From positions 1 through 34,158 of the forward strand of contig CAINDR010000040.1 in NCBI GenBank assembly GCA_903847415.1: a stretch of 34,158 bases of DNA, written 5' to 3'. Made by a program: the position numbers and the translations under genes. This document shows positions 26,344 to 34,158 of this stretch, piece after piece (positions within the stretch are counted from its first letter, which is position 1; each line of letters starts with the position of its first letter). Source of the DNA: Candidatus Falkowiibacteriota bacterium. GTDB taxonomy: Bacteria > Patescibacteriota > Patescibacteriia > Patescibacteriales > UBA12465. The notes beneath the pieces are model-generated. The model had not been told where the DNA came from. It searched no databases and saw nothing but the letters and a program-made list of their open reading frames with translations.

Positions 26344-27126
26344 ATGAAGTTTATCTTAGGAAAAAAATTAACCATGACACAGATTTGGGAAGGTGACCGC
26401 GTGATTGCTGTGACTCCAGTTTCTGCTGGCCCATGCGTTGTGACTCAAGTCAAAAATGAAAAGAGTGATGGTTACTCTGCCTTACAAATCGGTTTTGGCT
26501 GGAGAAAGAATAAAAATATTGCCAAACCACAACTTGGTCATTTGAAAAATGCGAATGCCTTGGCTCCAGAAAAACACAGTGTTAGAAATCTAAAAGAATT
26601 TAGAATCACAGATGTTTACGCTGAAGTTGGCGATTTGATTCTTGCAAATATTTTTGAAAAGGGTGAAAAAATTAAAGTAACAGCTACTTCCAAGGGTAAA
26701 GGTTTTCAGGGTGTTGTTAAACGTCATCATTTCCAAGGTGGTAGAAAGAGTCATGGTAACAAAGACCAACTCCGAATGCCTGGATCAATTGGTCCAAAAG
26801 GTCCAGCTCATGTTTTTAAAGGAACTAGAATGGCTGGTCAGATGGGTAATGAACAAGTCACAATCACTAACTTATCCATTGCTGCTATTGATGAAGAGAA
26901 AGGAATTATTTATATTAAAGGTGCTATTCCTGGACCAATTTCTGGATTAATTTCAATTAAGGCTGACGGTGATTTAAAACTAGTTAAAGAATTGCCAAAG
27001 TTAGAAGAAGTAAAAGTAATTGAACCTGAAGTCGTTGAAGCTGTTGAAGAGGAAGTAATCACTAAAGAAGTTGTCGCTGAAGAAGTTTCACCTGAAACTC
27101 CAGCCGAAGAAGCGAAACAAGAATAA
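26344..27126 (+). CDS. rplC: 50S ribosomal protein L3 with acidic C-terminal tail
   Basis: MKFILGKKLTMTQIWEGD...TSKGKGFQGVVKRHHFQGGRKSHGNKDQLRMPGSIG; ATG 26344 preferred to 26305. Confidence 0.95.
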   Translation: MKFILGKKLTMTQIWEGDRVIAVTPVSAGPCVVTQVKNEKSDGYSALQIGFGWRKNKNIAKPQLGHLKNANALAPEKHSVRNLKEFRITDVYAEVGDLILANIFEKGEKIKVTATSKGKGFQGVVKRHHFQGGRKSHGNKDQLRMPGSIGPKGPAHVFKGTRMAGQMGNEQVTITNLSIAAIDEEKGIIYIKGAIPGPISGLISIKADGDLKLVKELPKLEEVKVIEPEVVEAVEEEVITKEVVAEEVSPETPAEEAKQE

Positions 27127-27183
27127 TCTAAGACAGGCTTCACCTGATTAATGTAAATTATCGGTTAAGTCATTACCTATAAG

Positions 27184-27828
27184 ATGAAAATCAAAGTTTA
27201 TAATCAAAGTGCTAAAGAAGTCAGTGAGTTAGAAGTTTCTGATAAAGTTTTCGGTTTGAAAACTAATTCCGAATTAATTCATCAAGCAGTAATTGCTCAG
27301 ATGTCTAACGAAAGACAGGTTTTAGCAGATACCAAGGATCGCAGTGAGGTTCGTGGTGGTGGTAAGAAACCATGGAAACAAAAGGGAACTGGTCGCGCTC
27401 GTGTTGGTTCTAGTCGTTCTCCTTTGTGGCGCGGTGGTGGTGTTATTTTTGGACCAACTAGTGATCGCAACTTCAGTGTTAAAATTAACAAAAAAATGAA
27501 GCAAAAGGCTTTATTAATGTCAATTTCTGACAAAGTTGCTAACGCTAGCTTCGTAGTCTTGGATAAATTAGAATTTCCAGAATTTAAAACTAAAGATTTT
27601 AATACTTTCTTAAGTGCTGTTGAAAAAGAAGTTTTAGCAAATGACCGTCGTAGCGTTTTATTGGTTAATTCCAATAAAGATGAAAAAATCAAATATTCTG
27701 GCAGGAACTTAAAGGGCGTAGAAATTATCAATTTAGAAAACTTAAATATTCTCGACATCTTAAAATATCGCAATTTAATCATGACCGAAGATGCGGTGAA
27801 TAAAATTTCTGAACAATATAGTAAATAA
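27184..27828 (+). CDS. rplD: 50S ribosomal protein L4
   Basis: RSEVRGGGKKPWKQKGTGRARVGSSRSPLWRGGGVIFGP. Confidence 0.96.
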   Translation: MKIKVYNQSAKEVSELEVSDKVFGLKTNSELIHQAVIAQMSNERQVLADTKDRSEVRGGGKKPWKQKGTGRARVGSSRSPLWRGGGVIFGPTSDRNFSVKINKKMKQKALLMSISDKVANASFVVLDKLEFPEFKTKDFNTFLSAVEKEVLANDRRSVLLVNSNKDEKIKYSGRNLKGVEIINLENLNILDILKYRNLIMTEDAVNKISEQYSK

Positions 27829-27854
27829 TTATTGAAAGCAGCATTATTAAACAT

Positions 27855-28277
27855 ATGGCTACAAGTATTACCGAAAAGAAGCTGGTTAAAAAACCAGTGG
27901 ATAAAAAAGAAGCACCGAGCATGAAGGATCTTTATTCTGATCAAACTGCTTCAACTACTAAAACCTCCAAGGCAAAAGTTGGAGAAAAATCTCTTACTGC
28001 TTATCGTGTTTTAGTTAAACCAATGATCACCGAAAAAGCTGCTCATCTTGGTACTGAAAATAAGTATGTTTTCATGGTTAGCCTTGATGCCAATAAAATT
28101 GAAGTTGCGAAGGCTGTTAATTCAATTTACAATGTAAAAGTTGAGAAGGTTAATTTGATCCGTTGTGAAGGTAAAGCTGTGGTTCGCGGTCGCGTTAAGG
28201 GTAAGAGAAAAGACTTCAAAAAAGCCATCGTTACTTTGGCTAAGGGAAATAGCATTAGTATTTACGAAGGAGTCTAA
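27855..28277 (+). CDS. rplW: 50S ribosomal protein L23 with N-terminal extension
   Basis: VLVKPMITEKAAHLGTENKYVFMVSLDANKIEVAKAVNSIYNVKVEKVN; ~50 aa lysine-rich N-terminus. Confidence 0.94.
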   Translation: MATSITEKKLVKKPVDKKEAPSMKDLYSDQTASTTKTSKAKVGEKSLTAYRVLVKPMITEKAAHLGTENKYVFMVSLDANKIEVAKAVNSIYNVKVEKVNLIRCEGKAVVRGRVKGKRKDFKKAIVTLAKGNSISIYEGV

Positions 28278-28301
28278 TAGAAAATATTTTATTGAATACA
28301 T

Positions 28302-29138
28302 ATGGGAATTAAAAAAGTAAAACCAAATACTCCAGGCCGACGCGAAGCTACTTTTGATGATTTTGCGGATGTAACTAGCCGTACTCCGGAAAAAAGTTTA
28401 TTGATTATCAAAAAGAAAACTGGTGGACGCAATGCTCAAGGAAAAATCACTGTTCGTCACATTGGTGGTGGTGCCAAGCAATTTATTCGTACCATTGATT
28501 TCAAACGTGAAAAATATGGTGTTCCAGCAAAAGTAGCGACTATCGAATATGATCCTGGTCGTGGTTCCAGAATTTGTTTACTGCATTATGCCGATGGCGA
28601 AAAGCGCTACATCATCATGCCTCTTGGTCTTAAAGTTGGTGATACCATTGTTAGCTCTAAAGAGTTGATTGAAATTAAGACTGGAAACGCCATGCCTGTT
28701 CAATTTATTCCAGCTGGGATGCCAATCCACAATGTTGAACTTGAACCAGGGAAGGGTGCTCAGATTTGTCGTGGTGCTGGTAATGTTGTTTTCGTGATGG
28801 GTGTTGAGGAAAAATACGCACAATTAAAAATGCCAAGTGGTGAAATTCGCTTAGTAAGAAAAGAATGTCTTTGTACCGTTGGTCAAGTTAGTAATCCAGA
28901 AAAGCGTCATATTATTTTAGGAAAAGCTGGTCGCAGTCGCTTGATGGGTATTCGTCCAACTGTTCGTGGAACAGCAATGAATCCAGTTGACCATCCACAT
29001 GGTGGTGGTGAAGGAAACCAGTCAATTGGTTTACGTCATCCAAAAACCAAATGGGGCAAACCAGCCCTTGGAGTAAAGACCAGAAAGAAACGTCGCTCCA
29101 ATAAAATGATTGTTAAACGTCGCACTAAGAGAAAATAA
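28302..29138 (+). CDS. rplB: 50S ribosomal protein L2
   Basis: [24 protein letters not shown]...[24 protein letters not shown]. Confidence 0.98.
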   Translation: MGIKKVKPNTPGRREATFDDFADVTSRTPEKSLLIIKKKTGGRNAQGKITVRHIGGGAKQFIRTIDFKREKYGVPAKVATIEYDPGRGSRICLLHYADGEKRYIIMPLGLKVGDTIVSSKELIEIKTGNAMPVQFIPAGMPIHNVELEPGKGAQICRGAGNVVFVMGVEEKYAQLKMPSGEIRLVRKECLCTVGQVSNPEKRHIILGKAGRSRLMGIRPTVRGTAMNPVDHPHGGGEGNQSIGLRHPKTKWGKPALGVKTRKKRRSNKMIVKRRTKRK

Positions 29139-29164
29139 TTATTAAAATTCTCTAAAATAAATTT

Positions 29165-29452
29165 ATGTCAAGAAGTTTGAAAAAAGGACCATACGTCAAT
29201 CCCCGCATTCTCAAAAAAGTCCAAGACGCTAAACCAGGTGATAAAGCAGTAATCAAAGTTTGGGATCGTGCTTGCGCAATTACCCCAGCAATGGTTGGCT
29301 TCACTTTTGGTGTGCACAATGGAAAAATTCATATTCCAGTTTATGTTGTGGAAAATATGGTTGGTCATCGTTTAGGTGAATTTGCTTCTACCAAAAAATT
29401 TGTTAATCATGGTGGTAAAATGGCTAAGACTCAAGCTCAAGCCAAAAAGTAA
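29165..29452 (+). CDS. rpsS: 30S ribosomal protein S19
   Basis: [19 protein letters not shown]...[32 protein letters not shown]. Confidence 0.97.
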   Translation: MSRSLKKGPYVNPRILKKVQDAKPGDKAVIKVWDRACAITPAMVGFTFGVHNGKIHIPVYVVENMVGHRLGEFASTKKFVNHGGKMAKTQAQAKK

Positions 29453-29479
29453 TTTCTTCTTATATTAATCAAGAATCCT

Positions 29480-30004
29480 ATGGAAATAAAAGCTAGTTTA
29501 AACCAATTAAGGATGTCACCACGCAAAATGCGTTTAGTGACTGACTTGGTTCGAAAAATGCCAATTGATAAGGCAATTAACCAACTCCGTTTTGCAAATA
29601 AACTGGCAGCTGGACCATTGCAAAAATTAATTGAATCAGCAATTGCAAATGCGAATAATCTTTATAGCATTGGTTCAGATAATTTGATGATTAAAGAGGT
29701 AAAAGTCGACGAAGGTCAAACTCTGAAACGCTGGATGCCTCGAGCTCATGGTAGAGCAACGACAATTCGCAAGCGTTCTTGCCACGTCCACCTTACCTTA
29801 AGTGAAATTCGGGAAAGTGGTGCCACTAAAAAGAAGGAAGCAAAAGTTGACGCGCCAATCAAATTAGAAGCAATCGCTGATGAAGCAAAAAAATCTATTA
29901 AAAAATCTGATTCTGAAAAATCCGAGAAAGATACTTCTAAGAAGGGTGAATCAAAAAGTGGTGGTGGTTTCGCTAAAAAAGTTTTTAACCGCAAAGTTGG
30001 TTAA
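29480..30004 (+). CDS. rplV: 50S ribosomal protein L22 with C-terminal extension
   Basis: LRMSPRKMRLVTDLVRKMPIDKAINQLRF...RWMPRAHGRATTIRKRSCHVHLTLSE; ~60 aa K/S/E-rich tail. Confidence 0.95.
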   Translation: MEIKASLNQLRMSPRKMRLVTDLVRKMPIDKAINQLRFANKLAAGPLQKLIESAIANANNLYSIGSDNLMIKEVKVDEGQTLKRWMPRAHGRATTIRKRSCHVHLTLSEIRESGATKKKEAKVDAPIKLEAIADEAKKSIKKSDSEKSEKDTSKKGESKSGGGFAKKVFNRKVG

Positions 30005-30043
30005 TCTTAAATAATCTATTGACTCAAACTAATTACACGATCT

Positions 30044-30724
30044 ATGGGCAGAAAAGTAAATCCAAAAATATTCCGCATGGGCATCACCAAAACTTGGCCT
30101 TCCGTTTGGTTCAAGGCTGGTGAAGGTTATATCAAAGCTATTCAGCAAGATATTGCCGTTCGCAAATACATGATCAAGGAATTTAAGGAAGCGGGAATTG
30201 ATAGGGTGGAAATTATTCGCACTAGCAATAAAATTCAAATTGATATTTGGACAGGTAAGCCTGGTCTGATTATCGGTCGAGGTGGAAATGGCGTTGAAGA
30301 ATTAAAGAAAAAGCTTCACACAAAATTTCTTAAAACTTTCCGTCCCGGTGAAATTAACTTAAATATCAAAGAGGTTTCTCGTCCAAATTTGAGTTCTCAA
30401 ATTTTGATTCAATCGATGATTCTGGAAATTGAAAAACGCGCTCCTTTCCGTAAGGTAATGAAGCAAGCAATTGGTCGCGTTGAAAGAGCTGGTGCTCAGG
30501 GAGTGAAGGTTGTTGTTTCTGGTCGTTTGAATGGCGCTGAAATTGCTCGAACTGAAAAATTAGTGTTCGGAAAAGTTCCTCTTCATACTTTACGTGCCGA
30601 TATTGATTATGCTCGTGGTGCCGCTCACACAACTTATGGAGCAATTGGTATCAAAGCTTGGATCTATCGTGGTGAAATTTTTGAAAAAGATAAAGAGTCC
30701 AAAGGAGAAGTGCTTCAGAATTAA
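30044..30724 (+). CDS. rpsC: 30S ribosomal protein S3
   Basis: [66 protein letters not shown]. Confidence 0.97.
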   Translation: MGRKVNPKIFRMGITKTWPSVWFKAGEGYIKAIQQDIAVRKYMIKEFKEAGIDRVEIIRTSNKIQIDIWTGKPGLIIGRGGNGVEELKKKLHTKFLKTFRPGEINLNIKEVSRPNLSSQILIQSMILEIEKRAPFRKVMKQAIGRVERAGAQGVKVVVSGRLNGAEIARTEKLVFGKVPLHTLRADIDYARGAAHTTYGAIGIKAWIYRGEIFEKDKESKGEVLQN

Positions 30725-30750
30725 TTAGCTTTTTAAACAAGACAAGAAAT

Positions 30751-31158
30751 ATGTTAATGCCAAAGAAAACTAAATATCGAAAAGATCACAAGCGCCGAAA
30801 AGGCGGTACTGCGACTCGGATGATTAAGGTCAGTTTTGGTGATTTCGGGTTAAAAACCTTAGATGCTCACTGGATCACTGCTCGTCAAATTGAATCTGCT
30901 CGTCGCGTTCTGACTAGATATGTCAAAAAAACCGGAAAAGTTTGGATTAGAATTTTTCCTGATAAACCAGTAACAGTGAAAGGTGGCGAAATTCCGATGG
31001 GAAAAGGTAAGGGGTCTGTTGATCACTACGTTGCCTGTGTTAAACCAGGAACAGTAATGTTTGAAATGAATGGAGTTGAAAGTAGCGTAGCAAAAGAAGC
31101 TCTAGAGCTCGCTAGCCACAAATTACCAGTTAAATGCGCCGTTATCTCTAAAGAGTAA
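30751..31158 (+). CDS. rplP: 50S ribosomal protein L16
   Basis: [21 protein letters not shown]...[24 protein letters not shown]; start may be ATG 30757. Confidence 0.96.
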   Translation: MLMPKKTKYRKDHKRRKGGTATRMIKVSFGDFGLKTLDAHWITARQIESARRVLTRYVKKTGKVWIRIFPDKPVTVKGGEIPMGKGKGSVDHYVACVKPGTVMFEMNGVESSVAKEALELASHKLPVKCAVISKE

Positions 31159-31180
31159 AGCACAATAATATTCAAGTAAT

Positions 31181-31366
31181 ATGGAATTTAAAGAATTACA
31201 ACAAAAGAGTGTCAGTGAATTACACAAGTTACTAGCTGATTCTCGTGATAAATTGCGCGAACTGCGTTTTAAGGACTCTAACAAGCAATTGAAGAATGTC
31301 CGAGAAATTAGAGGAGTGCGAGCTTTTATTGCTCAAGTTTTTACCTTGTTAAATAAACAAAAATAA
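31181..31366 (+). CDS. rpmC: 50S ribosomal protein L29
   Basis: MEFKELQQKSVSELHKLLADSRDKLRELRFKDSNKQLKNVREIRGVRAFIAQVFTLL. Confidence 0.93.
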   Translation: MEFKELQQKSVSELHKLLADSRDKLRELRFKDSNKQLKNVREIRGVRAFIAQVFTLLNKQK

Positions 31367-31374
31367 TCAAACAT

Positions 31375-31716
31375 ATGGCCGAGAAAAAAATCGCCAAGAC
31401 AACCGTTAAAAAAAGTACTACCCAAAAAGAAGTTAAAAAGACTTCTGAAACCAAACGCTTCGCTCCAGTAGCAGATCCAAAAAAGGAAGCGATTCGCAAG
31501 AAATTTAGTGGTGTAGTAGTTAGTGATAAAAATGACAAAACTGTCGTAGTTTTAGTCGAACGAGTTAAGCTTGACCCAAAATATAAAAAAAGATTCACTG
31601 TTAGTAGTCGTTATAAAGTTCATGATGAAAAAAATGAATTTAAAACTGGCGACAAGGTTACTTTTGTTGAATGTCGACCAATGAGTCGCGATAAACGCTG
31701 GAGAGTAATCAAATAA
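31375..31716 (+). CDS. rpsQ: 30S ribosomal protein S17 with N-terminal extension
   Basis: [72 protein letters not shown]. Confidence 0.95.
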   Translation: MAEKKIAKTTVKKSTTQKEVKKTSETKRFAPVADPKKEAIRKKFSGVVVSDKNDKTVVVLVERVKLDPKYKKRFTVSSRYKVHDEKNEFKTGDKVTFVECRPMSRDKRWRVIK

Positions 31717-31726
31717 TTGTAAAGAT

Positions 31727-32101
31727 ATGATTCAAGTACAAACTATATTAAAAGTAGCTGACAATTCTGGCGCTAAAGCAGTGATGTGTATTCGGGTTTC
31801 CGGTGGTTACAAGAAGCGTTATGCTCGCGTTGGTGATATTATTGTCTGTGCAGTTCGCACCGCTGTTCCACACGCAGCAATTAAGAAGGGTGATATTGTA
31901 AAGGCAGTAGTAGTCCGCACCAAAAAAGAAGTTCGTCGCCAAGATGGTTCTTATTTACGTTTCGATGACAACGCTTGCGTTGTGATTACTGACAAAGAAA
32001 AGAAAGATCCAAAAGGAACAAGAATTTTTGGTCCAGTTGCGAGAGAAGTTCGTCGTGCTGGTTTTGTAAAAATCGCATCGCTTGCCCCTGAGGTCTTATA
32101 A
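31727..32101 (+). CDS. rplN: 50S ribosomal protein L14
   Basis: [48 protein letters not shown]...FDDNACVVI...[11 protein letters not shown]. Confidence 0.97.
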   Translation: MIQVQTILKVADNSGAKAVMCIRVSGGYKKRYARVGDIIVCAVRTAVPHAAIKKGDIVKAVVVRTKKEVRRQDGSYLRFDDNACVVITDKEKKDPKGTRIFGPVAREVRRAGFVKIASLAPEVL

Positions 32102-32132
32102 TTCTTTCGGAGCTTAAAAGTTTTCAAAAAAT

Positions 32133-32459
32133 ATGTCAATCAAAAAAGGAGATAAAGTAAAAATTTTAGCTGGCAAGGATAACGGTAAAACCGGTAAGGT
32201 TTTGCAAGTGATGCCTGAGTCAGGACGAGTGAGTATTGAAGGTTTAAACTTATTAGTTAAACATCTTCGACCACGCCGTGCTGGTGAAAAAGGTCAGCGC
32301 ATTGAATTTCCATCATTTATTAATTCTTCAAATGTGGCCATTGTTTGTCCAAAATGCGGAAAGCAAACCAGATTAGGGGCAAAGATTATTAAAGGAGAAG
32401 ATGGAAAAAAAGACCAAAAATTCCGTATTTGCAAAAAGTGCGGCGAAACTATTGAATAA
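32133..32459 (+). CDS. rplX: 50S ribosomal protein L24 with CxxC...CxxC zinc-ribbon-like C-terminus
   Basis: IKKGDKVKILAGKDNGKTGKVLQVMPESGRVSIEGLN...IVCPKCGKQTRLG...RICKKCGETIE. Confidence 0.95.
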   Translation: MSIKKGDKVKILAGKDNGKTGKVLQVMPESGRVSIEGLNLLVKHLRPRRAGEKGQRIEFPSFINSSNVAIVCPKCGKQTRLGAKIIKGEDGKKDQKFRICKKCGETIE

Positions 32460-32460
32460 T

Positions 32461-33006
32461 ATGATTAATATTAAAGAACAATATAAAAACGTTGCCATCC
32501 CTGGCTTGAAAGAAAAATTTGGTTTTAAAAATCAAGTTTTAGTTCCAAAGATTTCTAAAGTGGTGTTGAATGTTGGTTTTGGTAAGCACACTAAAGAGAA
32601 GGAATTGATCAGCAATATTGAAAAAAGTTTAGAAAAAATTGCCGGTCAAAAACCAATGATGTCTAAGGCAAAGAAATCTATTTCTGCTTTCAAAATTAGA
32701 GAAGGAATGGTGATTGGCTCTACTGTTACTTTGCGTGGCCAAAGAATGAATGATTTTCTGAATAAGCTTGTTAATATTACCTTTCCACGTGTTCGTGACT
32801 TTCGGGGTATTAGCGATCAATCTATTGATAATCGAGGTAATATTACAATCGGTTTCAAAGATCAAAGTTGTTTTCCAGAAATTAGAGCAGAGGATGCTGA
32901 TAATCTCTTCGGTTTAGAAGTATGCATCGCTACTAGCGCTCGAAACAGGGAGGAAGGTCTTGAATTATTCAAGCTTCTCGGTTTCCCTTTCAAAAAGAAC
33001 CAATAA
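32461..33006 (+). CDS. rplE: 50S ribosomal protein L5
   Basis: LVPKISKVVLNVGFGKHTKEKE...SISAFKIREGMVIGSTVTLRGQRM...FPRVRDFRGIS; ATG 32461 just after rplX preferred to 32401. Confidence 0.96.
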   Translation: MINIKEQYKNVAIPGLKEKFGFKNQVLVPKISKVVLNVGFGKHTKEKELISNIEKSLEKIAGQKPMMSKAKKSISAFKIREGMVIGSTVTLRGQRMNDFLNKLVNITFPRVRDFRGISDQSIDNRGNITIGFKDQSCFPEIRAEDADNLFGLEVCIATSARNREEGLELFKLLGFPFKKNQ

Positions 33007-33018
33007 TCATTAATTGAT

Positions 33019-33204
33019 ATGGCAAGAACTGCATTAATTGTAAAAGCAAAAAGAAAACCAAAGTTTTCCACGAGAAAAATCAATCGTTGTTGGCGCTGCG
33101 GCCGCAACCACGGCTATATGCGCGACTTCGGTCTTTGCCGTATTTGTTTTCGTGAATTAGCCAATAACGGTGATTTACCGGGCATCACAAAATCTAGCTG
33201 GTAA
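33019..33204 (+). CDS. rpsN: 30S ribosomal protein S14, zinc-binding type
   Basis: [43 protein letters not shown]. Confidence 0.97.
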   Translation: MARTALIVKAKRKPKFSTRKINRCWRCGRNHGYMRDFGLCRICFRELANNGDLPGITKSSW

Positions 33205-33250
33205 TTTCCAGTCTTGATTTTAAAGATAAAAATATTATTATAGAAAAAAT

Positions 33251-33661
33251 ATGACAGATCCAATCGCAGACATGTTCACAAGAATCAGAAACGCCTCCGC
33301 TGTTAAAAAAGCGGAAATCGTTCTGCCTTTGAGCAAGCTCAAGCTTGAAATCGCCAAAATTATGGAGCGAGAAGGCTGGGTTAAAAAGGCAGAGATCCTT
33401 TCTCCAAACGTTGTTGGCAAGAAGGCTGGTTTTGATGAATTGCGAATCGTTTTAAAATACCAGAAAAGCGGTCACTCTAGCATTAGTTCAATTAAGCGAA
33501 TTAGTAAGCCTGGCTTGCGAGTTTATGTTGACAAAGATCATGTTCCGACTGTTTTAAACAATTTTGGTATTGCAATTTTGTCGACTTCAAAAGGTTTAAT
33601 GACTAATCGCGAAGCCCGCAAAGAGAAGGTCGGCGGCGAAGTCCTTGGTGAAATCTTCTAA
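33251..33661 (+). CDS. rpsH: 30S ribosomal protein S8
   Basis: MTDPIADMFTRIRNASAVKKAEIVLPLSKLKLEIAKIM...ISTSKGLMTNREARKEKVGGEVLGEIF-type C-terminus. Confidence 0.97.
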   Translation: MTDPIADMFTRIRNASAVKKAEIVLPLSKLKLEIAKIMEREGWVKKAEILSPNVVGKKAGFDELRIVLKYQKSGHSSISSIKRISKPGLRVYVDKDHVPTVLNNFGIAILSTSKGLMTNREARKEKVGGEVLGEIF

Positions 33662-33684
33662 TTACTAAAAAGAATTTTAAATAT

Positions 33685-34158
33685 ATGTCACGATTAGGAA
33701 AATTAGCAATCATTTTGCCAGCAGGCGTCTCCGTTTCTTTTGTTGATAACATTTTAACAGTAAAAGGCCCAAAGGGAGAATTGAAACGCGAAATCAAAAA
33801 ACCAGTGCTTTTAACGATTAATGAAAAAGAAATTTTAGTTTCCGTTGAAGATACTAGTGCCCCAAAACAGAGAGCTTTCTGGGGTTTGTTCCGTGGTTTA
33901 ATTAATAACATGGTTACTGGAGTTAGCGTTGGTTTTGCTAAGAAATTAGAAATCAACGGAGTCGGTTATCGGGCAAGTGTTGCTGGAAGAACTTTGAATT
34001 TAAGTTTAGGATATTCTCACCCAATTGTTTTTGCTTTACCAGAAGGAATTGAAGCTGTTGTTGAGGGTAACGCGATTACAATCAGTGGTATTAGTAATGA
34101 ATTAGTAGGAAATACTGCTTATAAAATTAGAAAATTCCGTAAACCTGAGCCATACAAA
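33685..34158 (+). CDS. rplF: 50S ribosomal protein L6, truncated by window end
   Basis: Manual translation MSRLGKLAIILPAGVSVSFVDNILTVKGPKGELKREI...GVGYRASVAGRTLNLSLGYSHPI...KIRKFRKPEPYK. Confidence 0.95.
   Translation, partial: MSRLGKLAIILPAGVSVSFVDNILTVKGPKGELKREIKKPVLLTINEKEILVSVEDTSAPKQRAFWGLFRGLINNMVTGVSVGFAKKLEINGVGYRASVAGRTLNLSLGYSHPIVFALPEGIEAVVEGNAITISGISNELVGNTAYKIRKFRKPEPYK

Noticed and set aside
27297-27944. 215-aa minus-strand ORF
   Set aside because: Antisense to rplD and the start of rplW; Phe/Leu/Ser-rich shadow ORF with no motif.
33603-33956. 117-aa minus-strand ORF
   Set aside because: Antisense to rpsH 3' end and rplF.
1-34158. CRISPR arrays, prophage, transposases, toxin-antitoxin or defence islands
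   Set aside because: No regularly spaced direct repeats, recombinase motifs or recognised defence domains were seen; the gene content is housekeeping.

Overview
AT-rich 34 kb window that looks like a Patescibacteria/CPR-type chromosome segment (inference from gene content and protein architecture). It runs from a murein-synthesis cluster (mraY-ftsW-murG-murC, an ABC exporter, murB) through alaS, an alpha-type operon (infA-rpmJ-rpsM-rpsK-rpsD-rpoA-rplQ-rplM-rpsI), an accessory stretch (orphan membrane protein, prfB, comEC, a minus-strand orphan, rpmB, an M50 protease, another orphan), then rpsL-rpsG-fusA-[two orphans]-tuf-rpsJ, and finally the S10/spc cluster to a truncated rplF. Nearly every base is explained by housekeeping genes. 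I saw no CRISPR array, tRNA, rRNA, transposase or defence system, and no clear-cut new multi-gene system. The best signals are non-coding or architectural: (i) a 116-nt imperfect palindrome between rpsG and fusA; (ii) candidate structured leaders before tuf, rplC and an orphan membrane gene, the rplC leader having an internal promoter inside the rpsJ stop region and a terminator-like hairpin just before the start; (iii) a perfect 10-bp terminator-like hairpin at the prfB/comEC junction with a candidate comEC ATG in its loop; (iv) 0 of 45 readable stop codons are UGA although an RF2-type release factor is encoded; (v) RpoA without the alpha-CTD; (vi) near-absence of Shine-Dalgarno sequences; (vii) low-complexity tails on many ribosomal proteins; (viii) two unknown genes inserted between fusA and tuf. 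All structure and promoter calls were made by eye and need computation.
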